Positions 22,781-34,966 of a stretch of 64,000 bases of DNA are shown here, piece by piece. The notes beneath the pieces are model-generated. The model made no database searches, was not told the origin of the DNA, and saw only the letters and a list, made by a program, of their open reading frames with translations. Both the position numbers and the translations under genes were made by a program. This DNA comes from Azolla caroliniana. Lineage: Eukaryota > Polypodiophyta. Each line of letters opens with the position of its first letter. Position 1 is the first letter of the stretch. The stretch covers positions 17,980,001-18,044,000 of the forward strand of contig JBHGNT010000018.1 of the NCBI GenBank assembly GCA_043228905.1, written 5' to 3'.

Positions 22781-24914
22781 TGTGACCAAGCACGTGGAAA
22801 AGAAACTCTCTCACCAAAGGAGGGACGTGCTCCTATTCGCCAAAGTTGGGTAGAGAACACACTACACCTTGAACAGCTATAACGATGTGTGACGGCCTTT
22901 GTGGAGCACCAGAATGCCCCACCTCAGATCTAGTTCTAGGATGGCAAGGTAGTCCAAGTATTCTAGATCAAATTCAACTTGATGTAGGTAAAATTCCTCT
23001 TCATTAAGCTGGTCCATATTATCATCTGAAGCATCGGTGATTCCACCCTAACTTGGCACACTTGACAGTCGAATCAAACAAAAATTAGTTAACAGGTACC
23101 ATTTGAAGTCATACCAAGGAGATGTCCACCAAATCCTTTGCCAACAACCTGTGGGAACCATCCCAGTAAGTCCTGATAAGGTCCCCATGTCCCAGTTAAA
23201 TCTAGGAGATAAAAAAGGATCTATTAGGTAGGACCATAACTAGGCTCTTTTCCACTGGTAGTTACGTAAGAATTAATTTGGTCACTGAATGAAAGGAATT
23301 TAGATATTCCTCTCATTCACTTTTCCAATGTACACCTAGATGTGTGGCCACCATGCCTCGGGACTAGGGTTGGCCTTCCACAAATAGTAACTAGCTAGGA
23401 CAAGTCCCCATGTCATTCCTAATCCTATATGTGGCTCCTCTTGAATCCAAAGTTGTGTTATTGGTATTCTGCGTGCATAGAGCTTTTCCTTGCTTTCTTG
23501 CTCATTGTTTTCGCCTATTCCCTACTAGTCTGCAAATGGCTATGCAAGCACAATCAAGAGTTTGAACTTCCCACCATCCCCGACATCACAAAACTGTTCC
23601 AAGAGTTCATAACCTTCTTCTTGGACATCAACTAGGACTTCTTTGTCGCTCAAGTTATTTTTGTCGAGGTTTTGACTGTAATGGTTAGCAAGCTCTGGCC
23701 AACTTGCCTTAAACCTGGAGATTACTGATGGCCTAAGATTGCCTTATTACATTACCAATTCCAGAGTCACACTATGAAGATTGTTTACACCATAAGGTTG
23801 TAACTTGTCTTACATACTTGGTCTCATTTTTGGTGGTCTTTCCTGGTGAAGACTGCATGTGAACATTCCATGCAACATTATGCGCACACTATATTTTTCA
23901 CATATAGAATATGCAGTTTGAGGTGTGTGAAACCCTCCCTTGTAGGTAAATTACACTTACATAGTTTAAGCTCACCATCATGTGACTCATCTTCAGCCAT
24001 TTATCCTTTCCGCATGATGAACTACCTACACATCAATAACATTAGAAAGAACCCAAACTCTATTCTATTGGACTATGAGGACCTTGTTTCACATTTTCTT
24101 CCTTTCCAGGCCACAAGATCCTTACTTGGGCTACATTTTATTCCCTACAAGACTACCAGATTCATAAATGGTTTGCATTGAATTTCCTTTAAGACCGGAA
24201 AGATTCATACATCCCTTAAACTTGACCACCTCACTTGGAAAATCAACAGGAAACAGAGAACGTAAGTCCAAATTATCAATGGGTATATATTCACGACATA
24301 AGAGGTAACAACTAGCAACATACTGGTCTTGGCACAAAGAATTTGAATGAATTCTCCAAAATCCAAGTAACATTACTAAAGGATCGATAGAGGTATATCA
24401 CACAATAATAATGTGTTCAAATCAAATTTTATTTAAAGCTCTGAGCACACACTTCAATTTCTTCCGCAAACATAGAATTAACGCCATCATAAATGAGAAC
24501 TCAACCAAGTCTCTATAAGCAATGGCGGTACACAAATATACAACTCAAGAACAATTGTTAAGAAATACACATCATCACAATATATGGTAATTTAACTTAC
24601 ATTTCTTATTAAGAATCTAGTTTTAATCAATGAGAAAACACAGACACGCAAACAACTAAGAAAGAAATACACTTGATACTCTTATTCAAATTGTCTTCGC
24701 CCCTTTCATGTGAAGAAAACAAAACTTTAAATAATTGAAAAAAAATAGATGAAATATGCACTTCAGCGATAAAATTGCACATATCGATCCTGTTTTAACG
24801 TCACTCCATGTTGGCTCTGAAGTTACAGCACAAGACTAAATTGTTACTGTCTATCCTCTATATGATGCATAAAACTTTCCATGTATGTTTCTGTGAGAGG
24901 AAATAATTACCAAA
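22781..24914. other. spacer between gypsy relic and PDI 3' end
   Basis: This may include more decayed 3' sequence of the gypsy element, but I recognise no domain or clear LTR boundary. The right part (about 24400-24914) probably contains the PDI 3' UTR on the minus strand. Short open frames at 23429-23635 and 23846-24181 have no supporting features. Confidence 0.5.
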
Positions 24915-27900
24915 TTACAATTCCTCCCTTTTTACAATGAATAAAGAAATGACATTCCTTTTAAGGGTCAATTCATCTGCTTTTGAAGGGCTTACATGCT
25001 GTAAAGAAAAAGAAACATATTGTCCATAAGCCTAAAACATAACTACTTTTAGCTTTTGGAACATTGGAAGATACAAATGTCAAAAAGAAAAAAAAAGAAG
25101 CAGAAGGAAAGTTTTTTACTTACCCCTGAGAGAAGGCGTTCCAATCGTTCAACTTCTTTCGAGGCATACTCTTCACCTTTCTCCAAGACTTTAAGAGCAG
25201 CTTTCGTGTATAATTTTCCATAGCTGTACACAGTTTATAGCATGGTTTGAGACAAGGAACGTGCATTTCTGTTAGTCTATTATTTATACATTTTCTACAC
25301 GGCCATTAAGTGATTTTGTTATATTTTTGGTAATAAAAAAAAAACCCACTTCTTGTTGGCATCTCTTGGGCAGCCTATGTTTGTTATAACTGATTTACAA
25401 CGATACATTTGGAGATCTAAATGGAACCCATTTTGTTTGAGGTGCTTTTCTTCGATATTCAACAAATTATTATCCTAACACATACATGATCTTTCTAGTC
25501 TTTTTACGGGCAGTTGAATTGCCCATTTATCTGTCAGGCCCTAAATATACAGCAATACAAGTTTATCAAATGCTAGAGCAAGAGAGAAACTTTTTAATGG
25601 ACATGTGATATGACACCCCCTGTCATTTAAATCTCACATTATGCTGCAATTCACATGATCAATTGCCACTGCGCACAAGTGTAAGAAGCTGATCCCCAGT
25701 AGAGCTAACATGACGAAATTTGTACAAGTTGCAAAAACAAACCTAGCTGCAGCACCCTTGAGCTTTTCAGCCTCTTCTTCCAGCTTTTGAAGAAAGTCTT
25801 TTTTAGCTTCACCAGTAGCACTCAAAAACTCTTCCACCAAGGTCGTTAAACTAGGAACCTTACCTGCCTGAAAACAAACATAAACAAATATAAATAGCCT
25901 CTTTAGAATCACTTGAAAATTTCCAAGAGATGTCAAGAGGTCCCATTATCGACTCTTGAATCGTGACACCACACCTCTTGTGTAAGTTGTCCCTTGCTAT
26001 TACGATTTGTGCCCGAGCGTTTATTAATGAAGGCAATGAAATCATCGGCATCTCTACCCCCTTCATAGTTTTCTCCATCTTTGTTTTCTTTAGGAAAGAA
26101 CTTCAAGGTGGGATAACCACTCACACCATACCTGACACACAATGACCAATATCATCAATGCAATGTATGCTTATAAATATGTCACAACATAGACGACACT
26201 TCAGTTTAGAGTAATATTTATTCTGGTTTTTACTTTTCACCCAGACTTTTGTGAGCATCAGCATCCACTTTAGCAATGACCACATCTTTCTCCCCCTTAA
26301 AAACTGTTGCAACTTGGTCATACACCTAGATTCATAAACAAAATTATCAGGCCTATTTCTTAAAAGCCATTATTAATCTTGCAAACAACATCTGCTAATA
26401 TCAAAACAAACTCACAGGAGCAAGGCTTTTGCAGTGACCACACCTGCAAACAGATCAAACAAAACTAGTCTGAAAAAGGATAAGCAAGATATGATAAGTG
26501 GAAAATGTGTGCCCAAATTTTTAACTTACCAAGGAGCATAGAATTCAACAAGTACATCCTTGGATTGATCCAAAACAATGGTTTCAAAGTTCTCAGGTGT
26601 TAGGACTACAGTATCAGAAACTGGTGTGCTGAGTTTTACATGTGTACCTGCAAAAAGCCACAAAAGTGAGTTGCATATTAAACCCTCACATACTTGGTTA
26701 GAGTTGGTACTTTTTCATGTATTTACTCAGATATTTTGTATAACCATGAATTGCACAGCCTAAGTTAAATAGAATTCGACGAAAGTACATGTACCTGATT
26801 CTTGGTTTACAAATTCAACCAAAGATTCTACAGTACGACCTCCAGAATAACTGGTGTGTATAAGAGCAAAATCAGTTTCATCCCATATACTAAACTTATC
26901 CAACAATAAACATTTACTTACTCTTTTGGCTCCAGTGATCCTTTAGAGAACCACTTTATCGTGGGATAGCCAGAAACCCCAAACTTGGAACAAAGGCTTT
27001 TGTGGTCATCACAGTCAACCTATAAAGGCAATGAGCCATGAGAGGAATTCTTACAGGTATATCTTAAATATAAAAATACATTAATTTCTTCTTAACTAAC
27101 CTTAGCTATCAACACTGACTTCGATTTCTTGAAAGAAGATGCTAACTTTTCAAATTCCGGAGCAAGCTTTTTGCAATGGCCACACCTGTACACGAAGAAT
27201 AACATGGTAAATTTACCTTTTGAATTTTTCGATGAGGTTTTGTTGCTTTCGTATGAGTCTCCTACAAATAAGGGATCCTTCTTCCCGTAGTCTCCTAGAC
27301 TACAAACAAGACTATCCAGTTCCCCTAAATAATATCCAGTTCCTTTAGCCATAAATTCATGCAATATAGGTCACATCTATTTATTCTACTGACTGTTCCT
27401 TGCTTTATTTACAGCCTTTAGCATGACCTATTAAGCATTATAATTGTGCCAGGTGAATATAGATTCATGTTAAGGTCAACATGATTGTTATCAGGAGAAA
27501 CTGGCATATTTTCTCAGTGAAACAACACACAGATGTTTACATCAAGAAAATCCCAACAAAGCAATTGCCATCATATGAACCCAAATCTCATGAATTATAA
27601 AGGCGCAAAAGATCATGTGATTCTGAAGACCCAATGCTGTGATTTTAAATCATAAGGTTCCAAATCTGATGATTATGAAGAAGGTTTGGGCACCAAGTAA
27701 GTGGATCTACAGCCAATTCATAGACAAACAGCTTTTTTCCCTATGTTATAAAAGGCTTAACCATTTGAGCTCAATAAAGTGGGTTAAATCAAATCATTAT
27801 CAACCAAAAGAAACAAGAAACTAAATGATTAAAATTTAGTGGTAACAGTTAAAAATTAGTGATGAAAATAAAAAAATATCAATAAAATCAAATGTGTGAT

Positions 27901-28453
27901 AACAGGGAGTATATTTTAATGTTAAAAATTGCCGACAATAAAAAATATATATATGAAAAATAAGTTAGTGAGCTATTAAAGATCATTCAATTAATGGAAG
28001 TTTAAAATGCAATTAGAAATTATATGTGAGATGTCGAAATTTTGGATCGAGAGATGAGAAGTCGATTCAATTAAAGGAAATTAACACGAAAATTAAAAAT
28101 TAAAAAAGAGCAATCAATATAATACTACGCAGTTAATATTGAAAATTAAAATGTGTGGTTTTACAGTTCAAATCAGAAGTTAAAGAGTTAAAGTTAAAAT
28201 AAAAAAAGGAAATTCGAACAGAAACAAATGAAAAACTAAAATGTATTGGACGAAGAAGATCATACCAGGGTGCGTAAAACTCGACAAGAGCATCCTTATC
28301 TTTCCCAACTTCCTTTTCAAACGTGTCAGGGGTGAGCGCAACAACGTCCTCTGCAGCAACGATGGAAACGCATGAAGAGACCAGAAGGAGAACAAGAAGC
28401 GGAAGAAGACGAGGCGACAGCAGAATCGAGCTGACGGCCTGACAGGAATCCAT
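24915..28453 (-). CDS. PDIL2: protein disulfide isomerase, PDIL2/UNE5 type, 11 exons
   Basis: This ER-lumen enzyme forms and rearranges disulfides in secretory proteins. Exons in transcript order: 28453-28266, 27185-27101, 27019-26922, 26850-26795, 26647-26530, 26443-26416, 26325-26234, 26131-25975, 25867-25743, 25223-25124, 24998-24915. All introns are GT-AG and in phase; the product is 376 residues. A hydrophobic signal peptide (about 1-34) is followed by two thioredoxin domains with active sites WCGHC (Cys64/67 and Cys183/186) and FYAPW and GVSGYPT motifs. A helical ERp29-like D domain follows (about 275-370, [20 protein letters not shown]). This architecture matches plant PDIL2-1. The C-terminus is KREEL, and REEL fits the ER-retrieval pattern. 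Two introns interrupt just after the active-site W, at the same place in both domains, as expected from domain duplication. Confidence 0.95.
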
Positions 28454-28606
28454 GGATCTAGAAATGAGACAGAAATTAATAAATAAAGAAACAAGATTCT
28501 GCTGAGGACAGGGTAGGCAGGGCAGGGACGGGCCGATCGTCGCGATCAACAGGGGGAAGCAGGGGATGAGCACGACCTCTCTGCGCTTTGATCTAGTCTT
28601 CCTTCT

Positions 28607-28638
<32 letters not shown>

Positions 28639-28660
28639 ATACATATTCTGTGAGGGGTAC
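28454..28660 (-). promoter_or_regulatory. PDI upstream region with a (GAA)n tract
   Basis: On the coding strand a GAA repeat (28609-28638) lies about 155-185 nt upstream of the PDI start codon, in the probable leader or core promoter. A similar GAA tract lies about 45 nt upstream of the ODR4-like start codon. Confidence 0.5.
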
Positions 28661-28719
28661 ATTTGTAATTTCCTTAAACTTTATTCTGGTTCTCACATTC
28701 TAAGTGATGGCACAAACAT

Positions 28720-29062
28720 TGCCAATGTATGTATGTACATATATATGTATGTATGTATGTATGCATGCATGCATGAATGATGTTATGTATGTGTGTATGT
28801 ATGTATGCATACATGCATGATGTTATGTATGTATGCATGTACATACTTATGTATGTATGTATACATGCATGCATGCATGATGTTATGTATGTGTGTATGT
28901 ATGTATGCATACATGCATGATGTTATGTATGTGTGTATTGTATGTATGTATGTATGTATGTATGACAAGCATGTATGTATGTATGTATGTATGTATGTAT
29001 GTATGTATGTCAAGCATGTATGTATTGTATGTCAAGCATGTATGTATTGTATGTCAAGCATG
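28720..29062. repeat. TATG satellite with higher-order structure
   Basis: The stretch is almost wholly TATG, GCATG and TACA words. The marker ATGATGTTATG recurs at 28777, 28817, 28877 and 28917, so 40-bp and 60-bp units alternate as a 100-bp higher-order repeat. The right end changes to a 22-bp unit containing CAAGCATGTATGTATTGTATG-like sequence, with CAAGCATG at 29011 and 29033 and CAAGCA again at 29055. Open frames on both strands are artefacts of the period. Confidence 0.93.
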
Positions 29063-29145
29063 TATTGTCACATTAAGCATGTCGTGAGGTAGCTTATGTC
29101 CAACATCATTAGTGAGCATGGGTTCTGCATCATGATTGAGAGAAC

Positions 29146-29605
29146 AGGTCCCCTATTGCGAGTAAGCCAACACAAGTATAGTAGTAGTACAATAATCTGA
29201 GGAATATTCAACGCCCCCATACAATGTTACGGCCATGACCATATAATATCTCGTGTTAAGATTGTATCGTAGTATATATTCTATACACGTGGATAAAGTG
29301 TGAGGGTTAAACGAGAGTGTAAAGAAGGGAAAGATTGCTTTTAATCCTTGGGATTGAAACAACCCATTAAGACCGAGTGTGAACTTGCCTAAGGGCCTTA
29401 TGTATGGCTAATGAAGGTAGCTAGGCCTCATATTATGTGGTCATTCATGCCCATAATCATTCCCTTCTTTACACTCTCGTTTAACCCTCACTTTATCCAT
29501 GTGGATAAAATACTACGATACAATCTTACCACGGGATATTATATGGTCATGCCCGTAACATACAACCTCTTGTGTGTGGCAAGTCTCCATTAGGGACCAT
29601 TCAAC
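29146..29605. repeat. 460-bp foldback (long imperfect inverted repeat)
   Basis: The inner arms at 29225-29337 and 29455-29562 are reverse complements at roughly 90 percent by eye, sharing AAACGAGAGTGTAAAGAAGG and ATGACCATATAATATC. Outer arms (29146-29178 and about 29570-29605) also pair more weakly (GGTCCC, CACAAG words). The central spacer is about 117 bp. There is no coding capacity. This could be a MITE-like foldback element or an inverted duplication; I could not identify a target duplication. Confidence 0.85.
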
Positions 29606-31439
29606 TTCGTTGTTTTGCTTTGCCTATTATTTTCTTCTTCTTTTCCAAAAAAGATTATTCTTCATTAGTAGAAATTCTGCATACATGACGAAATTATTAG
29701 GCTGAAAACATTACAATGGCTCTAACCATGATGACCTATAATAAAGCACAAAGAAGCAAGTGAAAGACCAAAAAGAAATATGTTGGACATCCTATATGTA
29801 ATGAATGTCTAGCAAAACCCCTTTTGAGGATGATTCATCCTGACATTCTTCTGTTGAACAATCAACACATACTATTGCATTCGAATTAGCTGAAAATTTC
29901 TCTTCATTGTGGAAGGAGTGGATATCTCGAGAATGTTCTTTAATTTTACTTTAAAAAGGAAGAGCTTGACTTAAATTCTCCACACAAGAATCCATGCTAA
30001 AAATATTTTCAGCCACAACATTAGGCTCAAATTGTCTATCATTTGAGTCAGTGAATGAATCATACACATTGACCTGTCACCTACAACATGCTTGGCAAAT
30101 TTCTGTACTTCTACACCTGCTTCAGTTGCTACATTCATAGACACCAAACTTTCCATGATGCACATGCAATTGTTTTCTTCAACATGTGTGTACAACAAGC
30201 TATTATTTTGGTGAAGAGAGAAAGTATAATCTTGGACTGCATTTTGAAACAGGTTCACAGACATGCTTCACACTCTTCTATAGATTCCTTACTCACATCA
30301 GACATCACAACCGAGTATGCATGCTCACCAAAAGGCTTTATATCATCATTGAGATCTACATCAAAAAGAGTCTCATCCGAATGTTTAAACTCTTTCATAC
30401 ATTCCATTTCAGTAGAGACATTCTCAAAAGACTAAGTTTCATCGAATGTTTCGGTGGTTTTCATGATTCCCTCATCCTCAATTCTTGAACAATGTTTCGA
30501 AGAATCCATATTATCATTATATTCTATGAAAGAATGTGTAGCATCTACATCATGTTGCTACACTTCTTGACATCAAACGTTCCTTGATGCACATGCAACT
30601 GTTTTCTTCACCCTGTGTGTACTGCAAGCTATTATTTTGTCGAAGAGAGAAAGTATAATCTTGGACTGCATTTTGAAACAAGCTCATAGATTCAAATTCT
30701 ATGTCTTCACTATCTTCTACATTGATATATATTTTGAAACAAGCTCACAGATTCAGATTCCATGTCTTCGCTACCTTCTACCTTCTATTTTTTTCTTTTT
30801 TCACAATGTAGGTTGGACATATTTGTATATCTATGTGCAATATTAGAGTTGAGGGTTTCATCCCTCCTACGATAGAGCAAATGGAGATGTGGAAGTGTCA
30901 CACATAGATGGCTCTAGCTCTTTACATATGTATACTAAACCCCTAGGTTTTGTTTGTACCATACTTTACAATATCTACAACGTAGATGGTCAAAGGTTGC
31001 CCATTTACTAATTGGGCTTATCTCAAGTATTCCTCGTTTTTTTATAGATGTTTTACCTCTAACAAAGGTTTCCCACTCTAGTATATGTATTTATTTATTT
31101 ATTCATTTTTCCAAAAAAGAATATACTCCATTAGTTAAATAGGTCCTTTTATACACAACTTTAGTCCCCTTATTGGGTAGTCCTTGCCTAAAATTATCCT
31201 ATCATTCTCAGCTACTATATATCCTGTGTTGGTTGTACAAAAGCTTGCCACTAGACTTCTACTTACATCTGGGCGACATTTCATATTTATCTTACACTTT
31301 CGCATATGTCTCTAACTGATCTATACTTGGTTTTATCTACATATTTACTAGTTATCCACGCACTTTCCACACACACCATCTGCATTCAATAGCCCAAATG
31401 TCAGTTATCTAGGTATCTCATTGCATTCATGCGTCTCTT
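29606..31439. other. spacer with a spaced 430-bp duplication
   Basis: A segment of about 155 bp (starting near 30125, GTTGCTACA...; AAGTATAATCTTGGACTGC near 30222) recurs about 429 bp downstream (from 30554), with a third partial copy of the AAACAAGCTCA...AGATTC end near 30733. Minus-strand translation looks like old coding sequence with many stops, but I recognise no family. No gene is supported. Confidence 0.6.
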
Positions 31440-33420
31440 TCAACTATGGGAGTGGGAAACAACCATCTAGGTACCACGTACTACCATTGTATATCCATTC
31501 CATTTTCTACAACCATTAGTGTAGTACACCAATGTTTTCTAAAATTCAGCCTCATTAGTTCTGAAGCATCATCAATTCCATCAATCCGCTCATATTGCAC
31601 CCTCAATGTTGTTATCAATGTGTGCCATATTAGCTTAATAGATTCAGCAGGAGGCCGCTTTTTTAATGAAAATACCCTAGTACATTTTGTCGTCCATATG
31701 CTCCATACGACAATGGGTGCAAGCAACATCCATAGATCTCCAATTTTCTTCTTTTGGGCAATAACTATAGGAACCGTGTTATCAGTGATCAGTCAAATAG
31801 TTCCATTCTCCCCTCCATACATTACTTCACATGTGATATCATATTTCTCCATGTCATCATCAAGACAGTTCCAGCAAGCATGTCGCCATTTGAGGGTAAA
31901 TGAGCTAGAGGCATGACATCACAATCATAATGCCCTTCCCCATATAGTCGTTGCCTCACGAGTCGCGACATTCCCAAAGACAATGGGGAATGCTTTTTGT
32001 CCACATGCACTACATCTTGGGTCTACATTGGGGCCTTTGCTCCATGTCATTATCTTGTGATCACCACTGCCATGCCATATGTATCATTTTCTAGAATTTA
32101 TCTAATTGCCTTTTGCTAATGTCCTCCTATATCCAATATTTTTGTGTTGCAATCTCTTTGTGTTCTTGTTCTAGAATAATTTGCCTCTTGATTTTCGTGT
32201 TGTAGCTAAAAAACTGAACCAACTTTGCACCCCTAGTTTATCCCTAAGTTCTCCAGAAATACATCGTTGGGTCCCATTATAGCGGATTCGAATGCCCTTC
32301 TATCAACCAACACACTATCGTCGGTGTGATCTCACTCGGTTTGGGGTCAATCATCGTATCCTTTCCATTTTTTGCAATTAGCATGATCAGCCTTTTACTT
32401 TGATAGGCTGGTTGCTCGTATATTGCCATTCCAAGTTCTATTTTGTAGCAACATGCCTCATTAGATCCTACTTTCATTCCCTTAATTCCACTTATATAGT
32501 TTCCAACATCTATAAGTCATGTCCATTCAATTTCAGGGGTAATTATATCTTCATCTTCCAAGGCTTGCTTGTTGCGTGCAATGGCGTCTGTAATTCTCTT
32601 GAGCATGCTTTTACCCCTACTTATCCTCCATATCCTAGCCTTTTGAGTGCCCACGTCATTAGATAGAAATCTCTTCGAGTCCTCTAACACATTACCTTGG
32701 GCACTGATTAAGTTGGCGCATTTGAAGCATGTTTTTTGTCTTATCATCAACCCATCCACATCTCTGATAAATGGGTTCTACACAATTGGCATATGCATCA
32801 TTTCTCCACATGCGTGTGATCCCCTTTCTGATTCCCTACCACGCCTTCATAATTCCAACAACACATATACTTTGCATACATCACCATCATTTGGGTCGCA
32901 TTTCTGGCACATATCCCCCAAAAGTGTTGCTTGGCCAACTTCCACCTTGTCTTGCCAACCACATCTTCCATTTGTGTCTCCATAGAATTTTCCAATGTGC
33001 CTCAGGTAGTTGCAAGCTCCTATCCACTAATTTGCCCAACAAAGCCTTCGTTTGCACCCGGGGATCTATCAATCCCACCTCGCCTTCACTTTTGCCTTTT
33101 ACAAGTGTGGTCCAAGCAACCTTTGCACAAGCATGTTTTTCCTTAGTGTCCCCCCATAGGAAATTTTTGATAAGCCTTTTTATCAATTACATCAACTTGG
33201 GTGCAATTATTCAACATGCAACAATATGCCATATAGTGGCCATTAGAATTTGATTTGCAATCACAATCTTGCTTGCAAAGGATAGTTTTCTTGCATTCCA
33301 CCATATTCGCTTGGCTTTTATTTTTTCCACTAGTAGATTGTAGTGTTCTGGTCGATCAATGCCCATACCGATTTTGAAACCCAGCACTCTAGTATATGTA
33401 TTTGCAAGAAGAAAAAAACA
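31440..33420 (-). pseudogene. LINE ORF2 C-terminal relic (RT end and zf-RVT region)
   Basis: Read on the minus strand, from about 33390 the translation shows the RT thumb region (LGFKIGMGID, NLLVEKI, WNARKLSFASKIVIANQIL). It then shows a connection segment (RLIKNFLWG, KVAWTTLV, GEVGLIDPR) and a degenerate zf-RVT-like part (DPRCSACGQKAFPIVFGN, near 32000). The C-terminal block (PIVVWSIWTTKCTRVF, about 31700) ends near 31440. Frame changes and stops separate the pieces. This order is that of the 3' end of plant L1-type elements. Plus-strand open frames over it (for example 32771-33253) are antisense shadows. Confidence 0.8.
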
Positions 33421-34966
33421 CAAAAACGTAATAATTTGATTCCTAACTCATAATTAAACTAATGCATATGCTCATAACACCAATTAGTGCTTGAGAACAA
33501 ACCCATAGCCCCCGACTTTCGCATTCACAACTTCAATGAATAACTTTTGACCTAATTCTATAGTACCGCTATTCTAGATCTTCAAGGCTAGTTAATGATC
33601 CTATTGTTATGTATCGTACACAGAAACTTTACACATTTATACAAATTGTTGGGGAAATAAATGCATTTAATGGGAAACGTGTGAGAATTTTCATTAGACA
33701 TGTGAGGAATATTATTAGAAAAAGGTAGTGCTTTTTAAATAGTTCAAATAAGAGGGTTAATGTAACGTAAAAATCTTGAATTCTTCACTCAAGGTCATAT
33801 TTTTGCAAACTTGAAGGCACATTTATAATTCTCTTAGCAAATATTTGTAGAGCAAGAGTGCATGCACCGTAACTGATGAAATCAACCTCATTATACTCAT
33901 GTTTGTGTGTCTTGCAATTTATTTGCAATAAAGGTGTTGGTAGTCTAAAATTCACATTCACATCTTCATGAACATCCTTGCTTGGGTTGCTTTTCATCAT
34001 TAAGATGTTGTTGGGCTTGTAGACAATTGAACATGTTGCAAAAAGATAATGAGTTCATTTTTAGATAACCTTCCTTGAGGTCTAGGACTTTCTCTTTCGG
34101 ACCAAGAGTTTGAAACGAAAATTCTAATTGCAATTATGTCTCTCCATATTAGCCAATCCATCAGCCATTTGTGTGCATTAACCAATTTTAACAATAGAAT
34201 TTCGTATGTTGAGTGAACTGGATTCATGTTAGAATTAGGACCAATCCCAAACTTCAAAGGAGAAAGCATTACTTGGAGCTATACATTACTACGATCAAAC
34301 ATCACAGTATGACCATTCATTTCAAAGATCTTGATGAAAACATCATAGAAGAGATGATTGGCACTGTAATCACCAAAAGCATTCTTCATGAAATGCTATA
34401 TTAGATCATAATGGCACTATCTTCTTTCAAAACAGCCATAAACATTGGTGAAGATTAAGTTAAAACTCCAAAAATGATTACATCATAGAAGAGATGATTG
34501 GCACTGTAATCACCAAAAGCATTCTTCATGAAATGCTATATTAGATCATAATGGCACTAACTTCTTTCAAAACAGCCATAACCATTGGTGAAGATTAAGT
34601 TAAAACTCCAAAAATTTCTTTGATTTATTTGCTTTTGGGTTTATGGCTGTGCCATTAAAATGTTTGTTTCTAGGAAAACCAAAGAAAATGATGCAAACAA
34701 ATGGAAAGAAGCAATTTGTTTATAAGTAGGAAGTCTTTTATATAAAGTGGACAAATGTTTTCCCGTTTACCAAGCATGGATCATTAACCAACAAAAGTTA
34801 GGTTCCCTTGGCCTTGCTCAGACTAATGCATTTACAAGAGTTGTTAGTAAGTGCTTTAGTCATGAAAGAATTAGCTTTTTATTTGAAACATTTCATTCCA
34901 AAACTTATGGACATAGAGTACACCCATCGAGATAGTCAAGATGACGAGGGAGAAATCAACCCTGGT
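33421..34966. other. spacer upstream of the ODR4 3' end, with a 140-bp tandem duplication
   Basis: The unit beginning CATCATAGAAGAGATGATTG at 34341 recurs at 34481, and similarity runs to about 34615, with two or three substitutions between copies. The right-hand few hundred bases probably contain the ODR4 3' UTR. I recognise no gene; small open frames at 33785-34269 lack any supporting feature. Confidence 0.65.

Noticed and set aside
28674-29092. Several 60-100 codon frames of Met-Tyr-Val-Cys and His-Thr-Tyr-Ile type
   Set aside because: Pure TATG satellite artefacts present on both strands.
31446-33253. Plus-strand frames up to 160 codons
   Set aside because: Antisense to a recognisable decayed LINE ORF2 on the minus strand.
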